Of a stretch of 64,000 bases of DNA, positions 1 to 10,631 are shown piece by piece (the stretch's first letter is position 1; each line of letters starts with the position of its first letter). Both the position numbers and the translations under genes were made by a program. The notes under the pieces were generated by a model that was given only the letters and a program-made list of their open reading frames with translations, ran no database searches and had not been told where the DNA came from. Source of the DNA: Bradyrhizobium sp. AZCC 1719 (GTDB lineage Bacteria; Pseudomonadota; Alphaproteobacteria; Rhizobiales; Xanthobacteraceae); NCBI RefSeq assembly GCF_036924525.1, contig NZ_JAZHRU010000001.1, forward strand, positions 6,353,001-6,417,000, read 5' to 3'.

Positions 1-853
1 GCAGCACTGATTCCGACGACGAAGTGCCGAGCACGATCAAAAGTTCTTCCTTGATGTAACGGATGAACTTGAAGATCGAAAAGCCGCTAAGGGCAGCAAC
101 GGCGCCGAGCACGACGAAGACGAACAACAAGCACGTGACGTAAAACGCCAGCATGAAGTTGGCCAGCGAAACCAGCGTCGCCACGCCATACTTGCCGATC
201 GTGAACGCCATTGCGCCAAACGCTCCGATCGGGGCCACTTTCATGATGTAGCCCACGATCCTGAAGAACACGTGGCTCACGACATCAATCAGCCGCAGCA
301 CGCCCTCACCGTGCTGACCGAGAGCTTGCAAGCCAAATGCAAACAGGATTGCAAAGAACAACACCTGCAAGATTTCACCTTGGGCAAAAGCGCCGACGAC
401 CGTCGACGGAATAATGTCCATCAGGAACTGGACCGTGCCCTGCTCCTTCGCTTTTGCGGTGAAGGCCGCGATCGATTTTGTGTCGACGGTCGACAGGTCG
501 ACGTTCATGCCGGCGCCGGGCTTCCACAGATTGATAACGATGAGTCCGATTATCAGCGCAGCTGTCGTCAGCACTTCGAAATAGATCAATGCCTTCAAAC
601 CAACACGTCCGACCTTCTTCATGTCGCGCATGCTGGCAATACCGTGCACAACCGTGAAGAAGATGATCGGGGCGATGATCATCTTGATGCATTTGATGAA
701 CGCGTCACCGAGCGGCTTCATCTGCTCGCCAAGATGAGGATAGAAATGGCCCAACAGTATGCCGGCCGTGATTGCAGCCAGAACCTGCACATAGAGGTGC
801 TGATACCATTTTCCGGAATGGTGACCTTCTGTCGTTGCTGCCGCTGTTGCCAT
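1..853 (-). CDS. dctA: C4-dicarboxylate/H+ symporter DctA, 3' part cut by window edge
   Basis: Inner-membrane sodium- or proton-coupled symporter of the DAACS family, importing succinate, fumarate, malate and related acids. The minus-strand reading from ATG at 853 gives about 284 residues that run off the window without a stop. It starts with a short basic N-terminus (WYQHLYVQV), then hydrophobic segments, a [16 protein letters not shown] stretch typical of helix 2, and the family's serine-rich loop GTSSSESVL at the very edge. About a third of the usual ~440 residues is missing only because of the window limit. The start lies 28 bp after the stop of the TAXI-binding-protein gene, so it looks like the last known gene of the aceE operon. 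Rhizobial dctA is classically RpoN/DctD controlled; no separate promoter is visible here. Confidence 0.93.
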   Translation of the reverse strand, partial: MATAAATTEGHHSGKWYQHLYVQVLAAITAGILLGHFYPHLGEQMKPLGDAFIKCIKMIIAPIIFFTVVHGIASMRDMKKVGRVGLKALIYFEVLTTAALIIGLIVINLWKPGAGMNVDLSTVDTKSIAAFTAKAKEQGTVQFLMDIIPSTVVGAFAQGEILQVLFFAILFAFGLQALGQHGEGVLRLIDVVSHVFFRIVGYIMKVAPIGAFGAMAFTIGKYGVATLVSLANFMLAFYVTCLLFVFVVLGAVAALSGFSIFKFIRYIKEELLIVLGTSSSESVL

Positions 854-881
854 GCCTCATTCCTTCTCTGAAGATTGTTTC

Positions 882-1874
882 TCAGTCCGAATGCACAACC
901 CCGGGCGTAAGCCTGCTGCGATACCAACTGACCGCGCCGCCATGCAGCGGAATGAAATTGTTGCGCGTGATGTTGGAGGGGATCGTTTCCGCCGCCGCCG
1001 GATGAAATTCGATCATCTGGCCGTTATGGGCGAACACCGTGTTGACGATGGCTGTGACCAGATCGTCCGGCAGATCCTTGTGCGCTACGGCAAAATTGAA
1101 CAGGCCGACCGTGTCGTAACGGCGCCGCAAGGTAGGATACGAACCCGCCGCGACAACGGATGCGGAGAGTTCGGGCATCGCCAGGCGCAGCGTTGCGATC
1201 TCCTGTCGCGTGAGAGGGAGGTAGCGCACCTTCGCCCTTCGCTCGATATCAATAAGGAATGGAGCCGGTACGCCGGCGCCAACCGCGAGCGCATCGATGC
1301 TTCGCGCCACCGATTTCTCGGCGAGCACCGCCCAATCGCCGGAAACCAAGGTGGCCTCTACCTTCAGCGCCCTGAGGAACTCGGGAAAGTAGGTGGCGGT
1401 GGTGCCGCCCTCGGGCCCGACACCGATACGTTTGCCGGCGAAATCGGCAAACGATTGAATCGGCGAGTCACTTAGCACCTGAAACTGAAAAGGCGTATCG
1501 TACATCGCGAACATGGCGCGCATGTTTCGGTATTGCCGCCCACCGGTCCAGGCAGCGTTGGCGTTCCAGGCTTGCAACGCCACGCCTTGTGTGACGAAGG
1601 CCAGTTGAATTTCACCCGTCTCAAGCAGCTTGATATTATCAACCGGGCCACCCGTCGGTCGCGCCACCACCGCGATGCCGAGTTCTCGCGAGAGCAATCG
1701 AGCCAACCCTTCGCCATAGACGTAGTAAGTGCCGCCTTCCGACGCGGTGCCGAGAGTAAGCACCTGGGGCCAATGCGCCTCCGCCGCCGACGCCAGTTTG
1801 GGCGGAAGCAGAACCAATGCGAGAAGGACAAGAACTCGCCACGCTCTTGAAACCATGACTGTCTCCAGCGTCAC
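882..1874 (-). CDS. TAXI-family TRAP transporter solute-binding protein
   Basis: Periplasmic binding protein of 330 residues with an N-terminal signal peptide ([20 protein letters not shown]). The core has the TAXI signature ([51 protein letters not shown]). TAXI proteins deliver a substrate, often glutamate or another organic acid, to fused TRAP permeases. No TRAP permease gene lies next to it; the neighbour is dctA. The frame opens with GTG at 1874, whose GTGA overlaps the lpd stop, implying translational coupling; an internal ATG at 1856 is an alternative start that keeps the signal peptide. The position inside a pyruvate dehydrogenase operon suggests a 2-oxoacid or dicarboxylate ligand, which is inference. 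Confidence 0.88.
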   Translation of the reverse strand: MTLETVMVSRAWRVLVLLALVLLPPKLASAAEAHWPQVLTLGTASEGGTYYVYGEGLARLLSRELGIAVVARPTGGPVDNIKLLETGEIQLAFVTQGVALQAWNANAAWTGGRQYRNMRAMFAMYDTPFQFQVLSDSPIQSFADFAGKRIGVGPEGGTTATYFPEFLRALKVEATLVSGDWAVLAEKSVARSIDALAVGAGVPAPFLIDIERRAKVRYLPLTRQEIATLRLAMPELSASVVAAGSYPTLRRRYDTVGLFNFAVAHKDLPDDLVTAIVNTVFAHNGQMIEFHPAAAETIPSNITRNNFIPLHGGAVSWYRSRLTPGVVHSD

Positions 1875-3616
1875 TTTTTCTTCTGCGGCGGAAGATCCGT
1901 GCAGTGGCCCTCGAACACCTCAGCCGCCATGCCGATAGATTCTCCAAGTGTCGGATGCGGATGGATGGTCTTGCCGATATCTGCGGGCTCGCAGCCCATC
2001 TCAATCGCAAGGCAGATCTCGCTGATGAGATCGCCGGCATGCGTCCCGACGATGCCGCCGCCGATGACGCGGTGCGTCGTCGTGTCGAACAGCAGCTTGG
2101 TAAAACCCTCGTCGCGACCATTGGCGATGGCGCGGCCGGAGGCTGCCCATGGGAAGACCGCCTTGCCGACCTTGATGCCCTCAGCCTTGCACTGCTCCTC
2201 GGTCTTGCCGGCCCAGGCCACTTCGGGATCGGTGTAGGCCACCGAAGGAATCTGCCGCGCGTCGAAGAATGATTTTTCGCCGTGCGCCACTTCGGCGGCG
2301 ACATGACCTTCATGCACGGCCTTGTGCGCCAGCATCGGCTGGCCAACGATGTCGCCGATCGCGAAGATGTGCGCCACATTGGTGCGCATCTGCTTGTCGA
2401 CGTCGATGAAACCTCGCTCGGTCACGGCAACGCCGGCCTTCTCAGCGCCGATCTTCCTCCCGTTCGGGCTTCGGCCGACCGCCACGAGAACGAGGTCATA
2501 GATCTGCGGCTCGGCGGGCGCCTGCTCGCACTCGAACCTCACCTCGATCCCGGCCTCGGTTGCTTTCGCGCCCGCCGTCCTGGTCTTCAGCATGACTTTC
2601 TCGAAGCGGCCCGCGTTCGCCTTCTCCCAGACCTTGACCAGATCGCGGTCGGCCCCCTGCATCAGACCGTCGAGCATCTCGACCACATCTATCCGGGCAC
2701 CAAGGGTCGAATAGACCGTCGCCATTTCGAGCCCAATGATGCCGCCACCGATCACCAGCATGCGCCTGGGGATCGACTTCAGCTCCAGCGCGCCGGTCGA
2801 ATCGACGATGCGGGGATCGTCAGGCAGGAACGGCAGTTTCACGGCCTCGCTGCCGGCGGCGATGATCGCCTTGGCGAATTTGATCGTCTTCTTGCCGCCC
2901 GACGAGACGACTTCCAGATGATGCGGATCGAGGAAGGCTCCGACACCGGTCACGACTTCGACCTTGCGGGCCTTTGCCATGCCGGCAAGGCCACCCGTCA
3001 GCTTCTTGATAACGCCGTCTTTGAATCCGCGCAGCTTGCCAAGGTCGATCTGCGGCGCGCCAAAGGAGATGCCATGGTCAGGGAGATGACTGACCTCGTC
3101 GATCACGGACGCCGTATGCAGCAGCGCCTTGCTCGGAATACAGCCGACATTAAGACACACGCCACCGAGCGTATCGTAGCGCTCGACCAGCACAGTCTTC
3201 ATGCCGAGATCGGCGGCGCGGAAGGCGGCCGAGTAGCCGCCAGGACCGGCGCCCAGCACCAGCATATCGCATTCGATATCCACCTTGCCGGAATAGGGTG
3301 CCGCGGAAGGCGCAACCTGCGGCGGAGCTGCGGCAGCCGGCTGCGATGCCGGCGCGGGCTTCGGCACAGTCGCGGCCCCTGCTGCCTCAAGCACCAGGAT
3401 GGCCGACCCCTCGCTCACCTTGTCGCCGGTCTTGACCTTCACTTCCTTGACGACGCCGGCGTGCGAAGATGGGATCTCCATCGACGCCTTGTCGGATTCG
3501 ACCATGATGAGGCTGGTGTCGATCGCGACGGTCTCGCCCGGCTTCACCATGACCTCGATGACAGCGACGTCCTTGAAGTCGCCGATGTCAGGAACCTTGA
3601 CCTCGATCTGAGCCAT
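1871..3616 (-). CDS. lpd: Dihydrolipoyl dehydrogenase (E3) with N-terminal lipoyl domain
   Basis: E3 flavoprotein of the pyruvate dehydrogenase complex, reoxidising dihydrolipoyl groups with NAD+. The product is 581 residues, about 110 longer than a plain E3, because a lipoyl domain precedes it: residues 1-75 carry the lipoylation motif [12 protein letters not shown]. An Ala/Pro linker follows (about 80-110), then the FAD-binding [22 protein letters not shown], the redox disulfide [16 protein letters not shown], an NAD-binding [17 protein letters not shown] and the C-terminal catalytic HPHPTLGE. The chosen start is ATG 3616 ([12 protein letters not shown]); the longer upstream frame has no domain content. 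It lies 16 bp after aceF and overlaps the TAXI gene by 4 bp. Lipoyl-E3 fusions are known in several proteobacteria. Confidence 0.97.
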   Translation of the reverse strand: MAQIEVKVPDIGDFKDVAVIEVMVKPGETVAIDTSLIMVESDKASMEIPSSHAGVVKEVKVKTGDKVSEGSAILVLEAAGAATVPKPAPASQPAAAAPPQVAPSAAPYSGKVDIECDMLVLGAGPGGYSAAFRAADLGMKTVLVERYDTLGGVCLNVGCIPSKALLHTASVIDEVSHLPDHGISFGAPQIDLGKLRGFKDGVIKKLTGGLAGMAKARKVEVVTGVGAFLDPHHLEVVSSGGKKTIKFAKAIIAAGSEAVKLPFLPDDPRIVDSTGALELKSIPRRMLVIGGGIIGLEMATVYSTLGARIDVVEMLDGLMQGADRDLVKVWEKANAGRFEKVMLKTRTAGAKATEAGIEVRFECEQAPAEPQIYDLVLVAVGRSPNGRKIGAEKAGVAVTERGFIDVDKQMRTNVAHIFAIGDIVGQPMLAHKAVHEGHVAAEVAHGEKSFFDARQIPSVAYTDPEVAWAGKTEEQCKAEGIKVGKAVFPWAASGRAIANGRDEGFTKLLFDTTTHRVIGGGIVGTHAGDLISEICLAIEMGCEPADIGKTIHPHPTLGESIGMAAEVFEGHCTDLPPQKKK

Positions 3617-3632
3617 GCTGCGCTCCCCAACC

Positions 3633-5198
3633 TCAGAACAGCACGCGCCGCAAATCGGCGAGCACATTGGCGAAATAGACGTTGAAGCGTGCGGCCGCAG
3701 CGCCATCGATGACGCGGTGATCCCAGGACAGGGACAGCGGCAGCGTCAGCCGCCAGTTGGCCGTCTTGCCGTCGGAGGAGTGCTGCTTCCAGTACCCCTT
3801 GCAGACGCCCATGATCGCAACTTCGGGCGCGTTGATGATCGGCGTGAAATAGATGCCGCCGATACCGCCGAGCGAGGAGATCGAGAACGTGCCGCCCTGC
3901 ATCTGGTCGGGCTTGATCTTGCCTTCGCGCGCGAGCTTGGCGAGGGCGTTCATCTCCTTGGCGATTTCAGGCACCGATTTCTTGTCCGCGTCGCGGATCA
4001 CAGGCACCATCAGGCCATTCGGCGTATCAGCGGCAAAACCGATGTGCCAGTAGTTCTTGAAGACAAGCGCGTCGCCGTCGAGGCTTGCATTGAACTCCGG
4101 GAATTTTTGCAGCGTTGCTACCGCTGCCTTCACCATGAACGGCAGGAGCGAGAGTTTTACGCCGCTCTTCTCCAACTCCTTGTTCATCTGGACCCGGAAT
4201 TGTTCGAGATCGGTGATGTCGGCCTCGTCGTGCGTGGTGACGTGTGGGATGACGACCCAGTTGCGGTGCAAGTTGGCTGCGGAAATCTTCTTGATGCGGC
4301 CGAGCTCCTTGCGCTCGACCGGTCCGAACTTGGCGAAATCAATCTTCGGCCAGGGCAGAAGGTCGATGCCGCCAACGCCGCCTCCGCTTGCGGCTGCTGC
4401 TTGCGGCCTGGCAGAGGGTGCCTCGCCTTTGCCGAAGGCCTCGACGTCTTCACGCAGAATACGGCCGTGATTCCCCGAGCCCTTGACCTTGCCGAGATCG
4501 ACACCCAGTTCACGCGCCAGCTTGCGCACGGCCGGACCGGCATAGGCGAGCGCGAAGCTTTTTTCGTCAAGGCCGCCGACCACCGCCGTTCCTGCGGCGG
4601 TGGCCGGCGAGGACGCAGGCAGCGACACGGGAGGGATGTCGGCCTGCAGAGGTGCCGCCCCGGTTGCGAGCGATAGGATGATCGAGCCTTCGCTGACCTT
4701 GTCACCGGTCTTGACCTTGATCTCGCGCACGGTGCCCGCGAGCGGCGCCGGCACTTCCATCGTCGCCTTGTCCGACTCGAGCGCGATCAGCGGATCCTCC
4801 GCCTTCACGCTGTCGCCGGGCTTCACGAATATCTCGATGACGGGAACATCCTTGAAGTCGCCGATATCGGGAACTCGGACTTCCGCGACACCCGCTGGTG
4901 CGCTGACAGGCGACGGCGGAGCGCTGACGACCGGGCGCGCCTCGGCCTGCTCCGCGCCCGCACCCACGAACTGCACGATCACGGTACCTTCGCTGACCTT
5001 GTCGCCAACTTTCACGACCACCGACCTCACCACGCCTTCGCGAGGCGACGGCACCTCCATGGTCGCCTTGTCGGACTCCAGCGCGACCAGCGGATCTTCG
5101 GCCTTCACCTTGTCGCCGGGCTTGACGAAGACCTCGATCACGGGGACTTCCTTGAAGTCACCAATGTCGGGCACCTTGATATCGATCAGACCACTCAT
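3633..5198 (-). CDS. aceF: Dihydrolipoyllysine acetyltransferase (E2p) with two lipoyl domains
   Basis: Core enzyme of the pyruvate dehydrogenase complex, moving the acetyl group from lipoamide to CoA. Of 521 residues, two tandem lipoyl domains come first (about 1-75 and 95-170), each with [10 protein letters not shown], separated by Pro/Ala-rich linkers. A peripheral-subunit-binding domain follows near 220-260 ([21 protein letters not shown]), then the acyltransferase domain ending in [15 protein letters not shown], where the His at about residue 492 is catalytic. The start is ATG 5198 ([13 protein letters not shown]); sequence upstream in the same frame is a shadow of aceE. The gene lies 20 bp after aceE and 16 bp before lpd, so the three form one operon. 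Confidence 0.97.
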   Translation of the reverse strand: MSGLIDIKVPDIGDFKEVPVIEVFVKPGDKVKAEDPLVALESDKATMEVPSPREGVVRSVVVKVGDKVSEGTVIVQFVGAGAEQAEARPVVSAPPSPVSAPAGVAEVRVPDIGDFKDVPVIEIFVKPGDSVKAEDPLIALESDKATMEVPAPLAGTVREIKVKTGDKVSEGSIILSLATGAAPLQADIPPVSLPASSPATAAGTAVVGGLDEKSFALAYAGPAVRKLARELGVDLGKVKGSGNHGRILREDVEAFGKGEAPSARPQAAAASGGGVGGIDLLPWPKIDFAKFGPVERKELGRIKKISAANLHRNWVVIPHVTTHDEADITDLEQFRVQMNKELEKSGVKLSLLPFMVKAAVATLQKFPEFNASLDGDALVFKNYWHIGFAADTPNGLMVPVIRDADKKSVPEIAKEMNALAKLAREGKIKPDQMQGGTFSISSLGGIGGIYFTPIINAPEVAIMGVCKGYWKQHSSDGKTANWRLTLPLSLSWDHRVIDGAAAARFNVYFANVLADLRRVLF

Positions 5199-5218
5199 CG
5201 CTCTGTCCTCGGCTCCGC

Positions 5219-7906
5219 TCACACGGTCCAGGGCGCAGCACGCCCGGAGTCGATTTGATATTTGGCGATGGCCTCGGCCACGAGCGCCGGCTTGATCGCG
5301 CCATCGTCGGCAAGCGCCTTGAGCGCCGCGACGGCGACGTAATGCCGGTCGACCTCGAAGAATTTTCGGAGCTTCACGCGATAGTCGCTGCGGCCAAAAC
5401 CGTCCGTGCCCAGCACGACGTAGCGACGGCCGGCGGCCTGTACGTATTCCCGGATCTGGTCGGGATAGTTGCGCATGTAGTCGGTCGACGCCACGACCGG
5501 ACCGGGATGTCCCTCGAGCTGCGTCTCCACCCAACTCTTGCGGCGCGGCTCGGTCGGATGCAGCAGATTCCAGCGCTCCGCGGCCATGCCGTCACGGCGC
5601 AGTTCGTTGAAGCTGGTCGCGCTCCAGACGTCGGCGGTGACGCCGAAATCGGCCTTGAGCAGGTCGGCGGCCGCGATCACCTCGCGCAGGATCGTGCCCG
5701 AGCCGACGAGCTGGACGCGCAGTCCTTTCTTCGGCGTCTCTCCGCCAATCTTCAGGAGATACAGCCCCTTGAGAATTCCCTCCTCCGCGCCCTTGCCTGC
5801 CTCGGCGAGCGAGGGATGCGGATAGTTCTCGTTCATCAGGGTGATGTAGTAGTAGACGTCCTCCTGCGCCTCATACATGCGGCGCATGCCTTCGCGCACG
5901 ATCGTAACGACCTCGTAGGCAAAAGTCGGATCGTAGGAGATGCAGTTCGGGATGGTGCCGGCAAGCACGTGGCTGTGGCCGTCCTCATGCTGCAAGCCTT
6001 CGCCGTTGAGCGTGGTGCGGCCGGCGGTGCCGCCGAGCAGGAACCCGCGCGCCCGCATATCGCCCGCGAGCCAGGCGAGATCGCCGACGCGCTGCAGGCC
6101 GAACATCGAGTAGTAGATATAGAACGGGATCATCGGCACATTGTTCGTGCTGTAGGACGTCGCGGCGACGATCCAACTCGACATCGCGCCGCCTTCGTTG
6201 ATGCCCTCCTGCAAAACCTGCCCGCTCTTGTCCTCGCGGTAGTACATCAACTGGTCAGCGTCCTGCGGACGGTAGAGCTGGCCGACCGATGAATAGATGC
6301 CGAGCTGCCGGAACATGCCCTCCATACCGAAGGTACGGGATTCGTCCGGCACGATCGGCACGATGTGCTTGCCGATCGCCTTGTCGCGCACGAGGGTGCC
6401 AAGCATCTGCACGAACGCCATCGTGGTCGAAATTTCACGCTCGCCCGTAGCGTCGAGCAGCCGCTGGAACGTCGACAGCGGCGGAATTTGCAAGGAAGCC
6501 GACTTGCGCCTGCGCTGCGGCAGGCTACCACCAAGCTTTTCGCGCTGGGCGCGTAGATACTTCATCTCCGGACTGTCTTCCGCCGGACGGATGAAGGGCA
6601 CCTTGGTCAGTTCACCGTCGGCGACCGGCACCTGGAAGCGGTCGCGGAAGCCGCGCAGCGCGTCCTGGGTCATCTTCTTGGCCTGATGCGCGATCATCTG
6701 GCCTTCGCCTGATTCCCCCATGCCGTAGCCCTTGACGGTCTTGGGCAGAATGACCGTCGGCTGCCCCTTGTGGTTCACCGCCGCGGTATAGGCCGCAAAC
6801 ACCTTTTCCGGATCGTGGCCGCCTCGGGCAAGCTTCCAGATCTCGTCGTCGCTCATGTCGGCGACGAGCTGTTTCAGTTCATCGTACTTGCCGAAGAAGT
6901 GTTCGCGGATATAGGCGCCGCTCTTGCTCTTGAAATCCTGGTACTCGCCATCGACGCACTCTTCCATGCGCTTCAGCAGCAATCCGCTCTTGTCCTTTTC
7001 GAGCAGCCGATCCCAGCCCGAGCCCCACAGCACCTTGATGACGTTCCACCCGGCACCCCGGAAAACGCTTTCGAGCTCCTGGACGATCTTGCCGTTGCCG
7101 CGGACGGGCCCGTCGAGCCGCTGGAGGTTGCAGTTGATGACGAAGATCAGATTGTCGAGATTTTCGCGTCCAGCGAGCGCAATCGCGCCGAGCGATTCCG
7201 GCTCGTCCGTCTCGCCGTCGCCCATGAAGGCCCAAACTTTGCGGTTCGATGTCTCGGCCAGCTTGTGGTTCTGAAGGTACTTCAGGAACCGCGCCTGATA
7301 GATCGCCAGCAGCGGTCCCAGCCCCATCGACACCGTCGGGAACTGCCAGAAGTCCGGCATGAGCCATGGGTGCGGATAGCTCGACAAGCCCTTGCCGCCG
7401 GTCTCCTGCCTGAAGCCGAGGAGCTGCTCCTCACTCAACCGTCCCTCGAGGAAGGCGCGCGCGTAGATTCCGGGCGAGCAATGACCCTGAACAAAAATCA
7501 GATCGCCGCCATGCGCGTCCGTCGGCGCGTGCCAGAAATGGCCGAATCCGATGTCGTAGAGTGTGGCCGCTGATTGAAAGCTCGCGATATGACCGCCAAG
7601 CTCTGAGCTTTCCTTGTTGGCGCGCAGAACGATGGCGAGAGCATTCCACCGGATGATCGAGCGAAGCTTGTGCTCGATCGCGCGATCACCCGGCAGCGCC
7701 GGCTGCTGATGCGGCGGGATCGTGTTGCAGTAGGGCGTTGTCAGCGACTGCTCCACCTGAAGCCCGCCACGGCGTGCGGCGTCGAGCATCGTATTGACGA
7801 CGAACTCGGCTCGTTCATTGCCGCGATGTCCTCGGACTGCCGACAAGGCATCCAGCCACTCCCGGGTCTCCTGCGGATCCAGATCTTGCGCGTCCGCGAC
7901 CTTCAT
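5219..7906 (-). CDS. aceE: Pyruvate dehydrogenase E1 component, homodimeric type
   Basis: Thiamine-diphosphate enzyme that decarboxylates pyruvate and acetylates the E2 lipoyl group. About 895 residues, normal for the single-chain AceE type of gammaproteobacteria rather than the PdhA/PdhB pair that is common in alphaproteobacteria. Recognisable landmarks are HFWHAPTDAHGGDLIFVQGH near residue 130, and the ThDP/Mg motif GDGETDEPES ending in NLIFVINCNLQRLDG near residue 240. The start is ATG 7906, preceded by a GA-rich ribosome site (GGGAGAGG); an in-frame start at 7924 lies upstream of that site. It is the first gene of the aceE-aceF-lpd-TAXI-dctA operon, with a sigma-54-like promoter about 190 bp upstream. 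Confidence 0.97.
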   Translation of the reverse strand: MKVADAQDLDPQETREWLDALSAVRGHRGNERAEFVVNTMLDAARRGGLQVEQSLTTPYCNTIPPHQQPALPGDRAIEHKLRSIIRWNALAIVLRANKESSELGGHIASFQSAATLYDIGFGHFWHAPTDAHGGDLIFVQGHCSPGIYARAFLEGRLSEEQLLGFRQETGGKGLSSYPHPWLMPDFWQFPTVSMGLGPLLAIYQARFLKYLQNHKLAETSNRKVWAFMGDGETDEPESLGAIALAGRENLDNLIFVINCNLQRLDGPVRGNGKIVQELESVFRGAGWNVIKVLWGSGWDRLLEKDKSGLLLKRMEECVDGEYQDFKSKSGAYIREHFFGKYDELKQLVADMSDDEIWKLARGGHDPEKVFAAYTAAVNHKGQPTVILPKTVKGYGMGESGEGQMIAHQAKKMTQDALRGFRDRFQVPVADGELTKVPFIRPAEDSPEMKYLRAQREKLGGSLPQRRRKSASLQIPPLSTFQRLLDATGEREISTTMAFVQMLGTLVRDKAIGKHIVPIVPDESRTFGMEGMFRQLGIYSSVGQLYRPQDADQLMYYREDKSGQVLQEGINEGGAMSSWIVAATSYSTNNVPMIPFYIYYSMFGLQRVGDLAWLAGDMRARGFLLGGTAGRTTLNGEGLQHEDGHSHVLAGTIPNCISYDPTFAYEVVTIVREGMRRMYEAQEDVYYYITLMNENYPHPSLAEAGKGAEEGILKGLYLLKIGGETPKKGLRVQLVGSGTILREVIAAADLLKADFGVTADVWSATSFNELRRDGMAAERWNLLHPTEPRRKSWVETQLEGHPGPVVASTDYMRNYPDQIREYVQAAGRRYVVLGTDGFGRSDYRVKLRKFFEVDRHYVAVAALKALADDGAIKPALVAEAIAKYQIDSGRAAPWTV

Positions 7907-8446
7907 TACCCTCTCCCTTTGCATGCCAAGCCGAAGTCAAGCGTCAACCTCATTGCGTTCCGCATACGTGCGGAAGAGCAACGCCACACAGGCGGTACCG
8001 CCTGTCGCTCTAGGTGATGAGTTGAATACTGGCTGGCATCTGAACGCTCCCTCGCATCGTTTGTTCTTGAGCTTTTGCTTCTTTTGCAGATACCCAAGCA
8101 GCATTCGTGCCAGACCACGCAATGCGCAGCCAATCGCGCGCATGCCTTTCAATTTGCTTGAGATTGCGATGCAAGCCGTCGCATCCTCGGATGCGATCGG
8201 CCCGGATCTGTCCGAAGCTCCGGAAAACCGGGCGGAAGGATCACCCGAAATGTCGGACCGCCGCGGCGACGGGTTCCAAAATGCAAGGCTCGAAGTCGGA
8301 AACCGGCCTGCGCGCTCGAAGCCGGAGGGCCTGCGCAACGCAGCTCCGGTCACGACACGGCCGCTCGTGGAAGACAAAGAATCGAATTGACGAAGTTCGC
8401 TTAGATAGCTGAATGTCCGCGACCGCGCATTCACGGGGCTGACCAA
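7907..8446. other. Divergent intergenic region between aceE and lipA
   Basis: Gap of 540 bp with no convincing coding frame; open frames on both strands have no recognisable protein character. It must hold the promoters of both divergent units. The only site I can name is the sigma-54-like element at 8097-8112. I looked for TGT-N10-ACA NifA-type activator sites upstream of it and found none. Confidence 0.6.
8097..8112 (-). promoter_or_regulatory. Putative sigma-54 promoter for aceE operon
   Basis: On the minus strand the bases read TGGCACGAATGCTGCT. This gives the invariant GG and GC dinucleotides with exactly ten bases between them and a full TGGCACG -24 element; the -12 element is CTGCT instead of TTGCT. 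Transcription would start near 8085, leaving a leader of about 180 nt before aceE. The activator is unknown. A single match of this length can occur by chance. Confidence 0.45.
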
Positions 8447-9457
8447 ATGACAGTCTTACTCGATCTCCTCAAGAACGATCCGCGAGAGAGGATGCAGAGG
8501 CAACGCCACCCTGAAAAGGCTAACCGACCCGACACGCCCATACAGAGCAAGCCTGCGTGGATCCGCGTGAAGGCTCCCGGCTCCGCCGAATGGGCCGAGA
8601 CGAAGCGCATCGTGCGCGAGAACAAACTCGTGACCGTCTGCGAGGAAGCCAGTTGTCCCAACATTGGCGAGTGCTGGGCGAAGAAGCACGCGACCTTCAT
8701 GATCATGGGCGATACGTGCACGCGCGCGTGCGCGTTCTGCAACGTGCGCACCGGCCTGCCCGGTCCGCTCGACGCCGATGAGCCGGATAAGGTCGCCGAA
8801 GCGGTGGCCAAGCTGGGACTGGAACATGTCGTCGTCACCTCGGTCGATCGCGACGACCTTGCCGACGGAGGTGCCGCGCATTTCGCTGCGACGATTGCGG
8901 CCATCCGCGTAGCAAGCCCGGGTACGACGGTCGAAATCCTGACTCCGGATTTTCTCCGCAAGAAGGGCGCGCTCGAAACCGTCGTTGCGGCGAAACCCGA
9001 CGTGTTCAACCACAATCTGGAGACGGTGCCGTCGAAATATCTGACGGTGCGGCCAGGCGCACGCTATTTCCATTCGGTCCGGCTGTTGCAGCGCGTGAAG
9101 GAACTCGACCCACAGATCTTCACCAAGTCCGGGATCATGGTCGGGCTCGGCGAAGAGCGGAGCGAGGTGCTGCAATTGATGGACGATCTGCGTTCTGCCG
9201 ACGTCGATTTCCTGACCATCGGCCAGTACCTCCAGCCCACGCGCAAGCACCACGCCGTCGTACGCTTCGTGCCTCCTGAAGAATTCGAAGCCTACGAGAA
9301 GGTCGCCTATGCCAAGGGCTTTCTGCTGGTATCGGCCACGCCGCTGACACGCTCCTCGCACCACGCTGATGATGACTTCCGCAGGCTGCGCGAACGCCGG
9401 CGGCAACAAGCAGCCACTGCGATCGAACCCGCTGCTCTGCCCGAGGATCGGAACTGA
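8447..9457 (+). CDS. lipA: Lipoyl synthase
   Basis: Radical-SAM enzyme that inserts two sulfurs into octanoyl groups on lipoyl domains. The protein is 336 residues. It contains the auxiliary-cluster cysteines in [14 protein letters not shown] (C-x4-C-x5-C) near residue 65 and the radical-SAM triad [10 protein letters not shown] (C-x3-C-x2-C) near residue 88, then the family blocks [14 protein letters not shown] and NHNLETVP. The start ATG 8447 gives the normal length. It diverges from the aceE operon, whose E2 and E3 together carry three lipoyl domains, so the pairing makes metabolic sense. It may be a second genomic copy dedicated to this complex, which the window cannot show. Confidence 0.96.
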   Translation: MTVLLDLLKNDPRERMQRQRHPEKANRPDTPIQSKPAWIRVKAPGSAEWAETKRIVRENKLVTVCEEASCPNIGECWAKKHATFMIMGDTCTRACAFCNVRTGLPGPLDADEPDKVAEAVAKLGLEHVVVTSVDRDDLADGGAAHFAATIAAIRVASPGTTVEILTPDFLRKKGALETVVAAKPDVFNHNLETVPSKYLTVRPGARYFHSVRLLQRVKELDPQIFTKSGIMVGLGEERSEVLQLMDDLRSADVDFLTIGQYLQPTRKHHAVVRFVPPEEFEAYEKVAYAKGFLLVSATPLTRSSHHADDDFRRLRERRRQQAATAIEPAALPEDRN

Positions 9458-9557
9458 TCCGAAGCCGAAATTATCCTTCCCCTCGCCACAGTTTGTTGCA
9501 GCGACCGCGATTACAGGAAATCGCCATTTAGCGGAGAAAATCGCAGAACTGGTAGCG

Positions 9558-9829
9558 GCGGAGCGCGCTACCAACAACATCTTCTCCAACCTTTGTCGTG
9601 AAGTTCACGGCAAGATCGACCGCTCAGATTCGCGGACGCGACTACAAGTCTCTGTGGCCGCCGTACGCCGCCTAACGCAGAATTGTGTCCGCTAAAGAGA
9701 AATCGTCAGTCGGACGGTACAGCATTTGGTACAGCATGACTTGCAACGCGCGTGCTTAAGTGCTGATCGCGCTTCGCTTTTTGAGATGCCCCGGTCCAAT
9801 CCATCATGGGTGCAATGCAAAATCGATGC
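9558..9829 (+). repeat. Degenerate dispersed repeat, copy 1
   Basis: About 270 bp closely matching 28070-28335, with 49 identical bases at 9690-9738 and 28207-28255. Shared landmarks in order are GCTACCAAC, CGTGAAGTTCA, GGCAAGATCGACCGCT, CTCTGTGGCCGCC, the internal duplication GGTACAGCATTTGGTACAGCA, and CCCGGTCCAATCCATCAT. No protein reading is conserved between the copies. Confidence 0.8.
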
Positions 9830-10268
9830 GCTAACATACTGATGTTATTTCGCTTTATCATCTCGTGCGGTGTAGCTGATTTTTTGGGCCGACAAATAGT
9901 TCAAGCTGAAAGGTGAAGCATTTTCCTTTCGTTTCAAGTGTTTAGACCAGTCCGCGTTCGTCATTTTGCGTTGCTGCGCTTCGCCCGGTACAGCTTTGCA
10001 GTACCGAATGAGGTCGTGCAGTACCGCGCTGGTTCGAACTCTCCTGACGAAATCCCATCTAGTTCGGCCGCAAAGTAGCTTGCCCCTTTCCCAAAGCCCA
10101 GTGCTTCAGGAGCGCCGTCGTAGTTTTGGCGATTATAGAGTAAGAAAACTTGCCCGCTGCGGGGCGGACGTTTGCATTCTCGCTATGACAACCGGCGTCG
10201 AATGAATCAACGTGTCAGCAAAGCCGCCAGCCTAACCATCGCTTTTGGAATTCTACAGAGGCAACCCC
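9830..10268. other. Non-coding stretch between repeat copies
   Basis: No supported gene. Base composition is visibly more AT-rich than the neighbouring genes near 9830-9910. A GTACAGCTTTGCAGTAC near 9987 forms a partial inverted repeat resembling the GGTACAGCA motif of the repeat family. I see no clear promoter. Confidence 0.5.
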
Positions 10269-10430
10269 GTCCCATTCGAGCGTTGCGCGATTGGCGCACA
10301 GCTAGACGCAGGCGATATCGGCGCGATGCTCGGTTTCGTTTGAGTGTCGGGGGTTCGAGGCGGTGGAGTGCTACCAACCCACGCCAACATCTTCGCCAAC
10401 GCTTCTCGTGAAGTTCACGGCAAGATCATG
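10269..10430 (+). repeat. Degenerate dispersed repeat, partial copy 3
   Basis: This copy matches the first half of the copy at 27976-28335: a GAGCGTTGCGCG/TTGGCGCAC block, GATGCTCGGT, a GGGGTTCGA motif, GCTACCAACCCACGCCAAC, then CGTGAAGTTCACGGCAAGATC, where the similarity ends. The GGTTCGA/CTACCA arrangement resembles the 3' end of a tRNA gene, but no tRNA can be folded from it. Confidence 0.7.
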
Positions 10431-10631
10431 GGACGGTGCCAGCGCACCGAGCCGACGGCTTTCGTTCACCCGGCAGCGGCGCTCAGTTGCGTTCTATCAA
10501 TTGCTCCCGAGCCGGAATTTTCTCGGTCTATCAAGTAGTTCACCGTCAAAAGCGGATTGACTGCAGTGCTTTCCAGCCCACTGTTGAGGTGATAAATTGG
10601 TTCTTCTTGGCTTCAAAGGGGCGAGCCAAAA
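10431..10631. other. Upstream region of the winged-helix regulator
   Basis: About 200 bp without a supported gene. A GGGGCGAG run about 10 bases before ATG 10632 may serve as a weak ribosome site. No operator could be recognised. Confidence 0.4.

Noticed and set aside
852..1475. 207-residue plus-strand open frame
   Set aside because: Mirror of the TAXI-binding protein; Arg-rich and without motifs.
2282..3685. 467-residue plus-strand open frame
   Set aside because: Mirror of lpd, which has complete E3 and lipoyl motifs on the other strand.
8113..8446. NifA-type upstream activator site (TGT-N10-ACA)
   Set aside because: Each TGT in this stretch was checked and none has ACA at the required distance.
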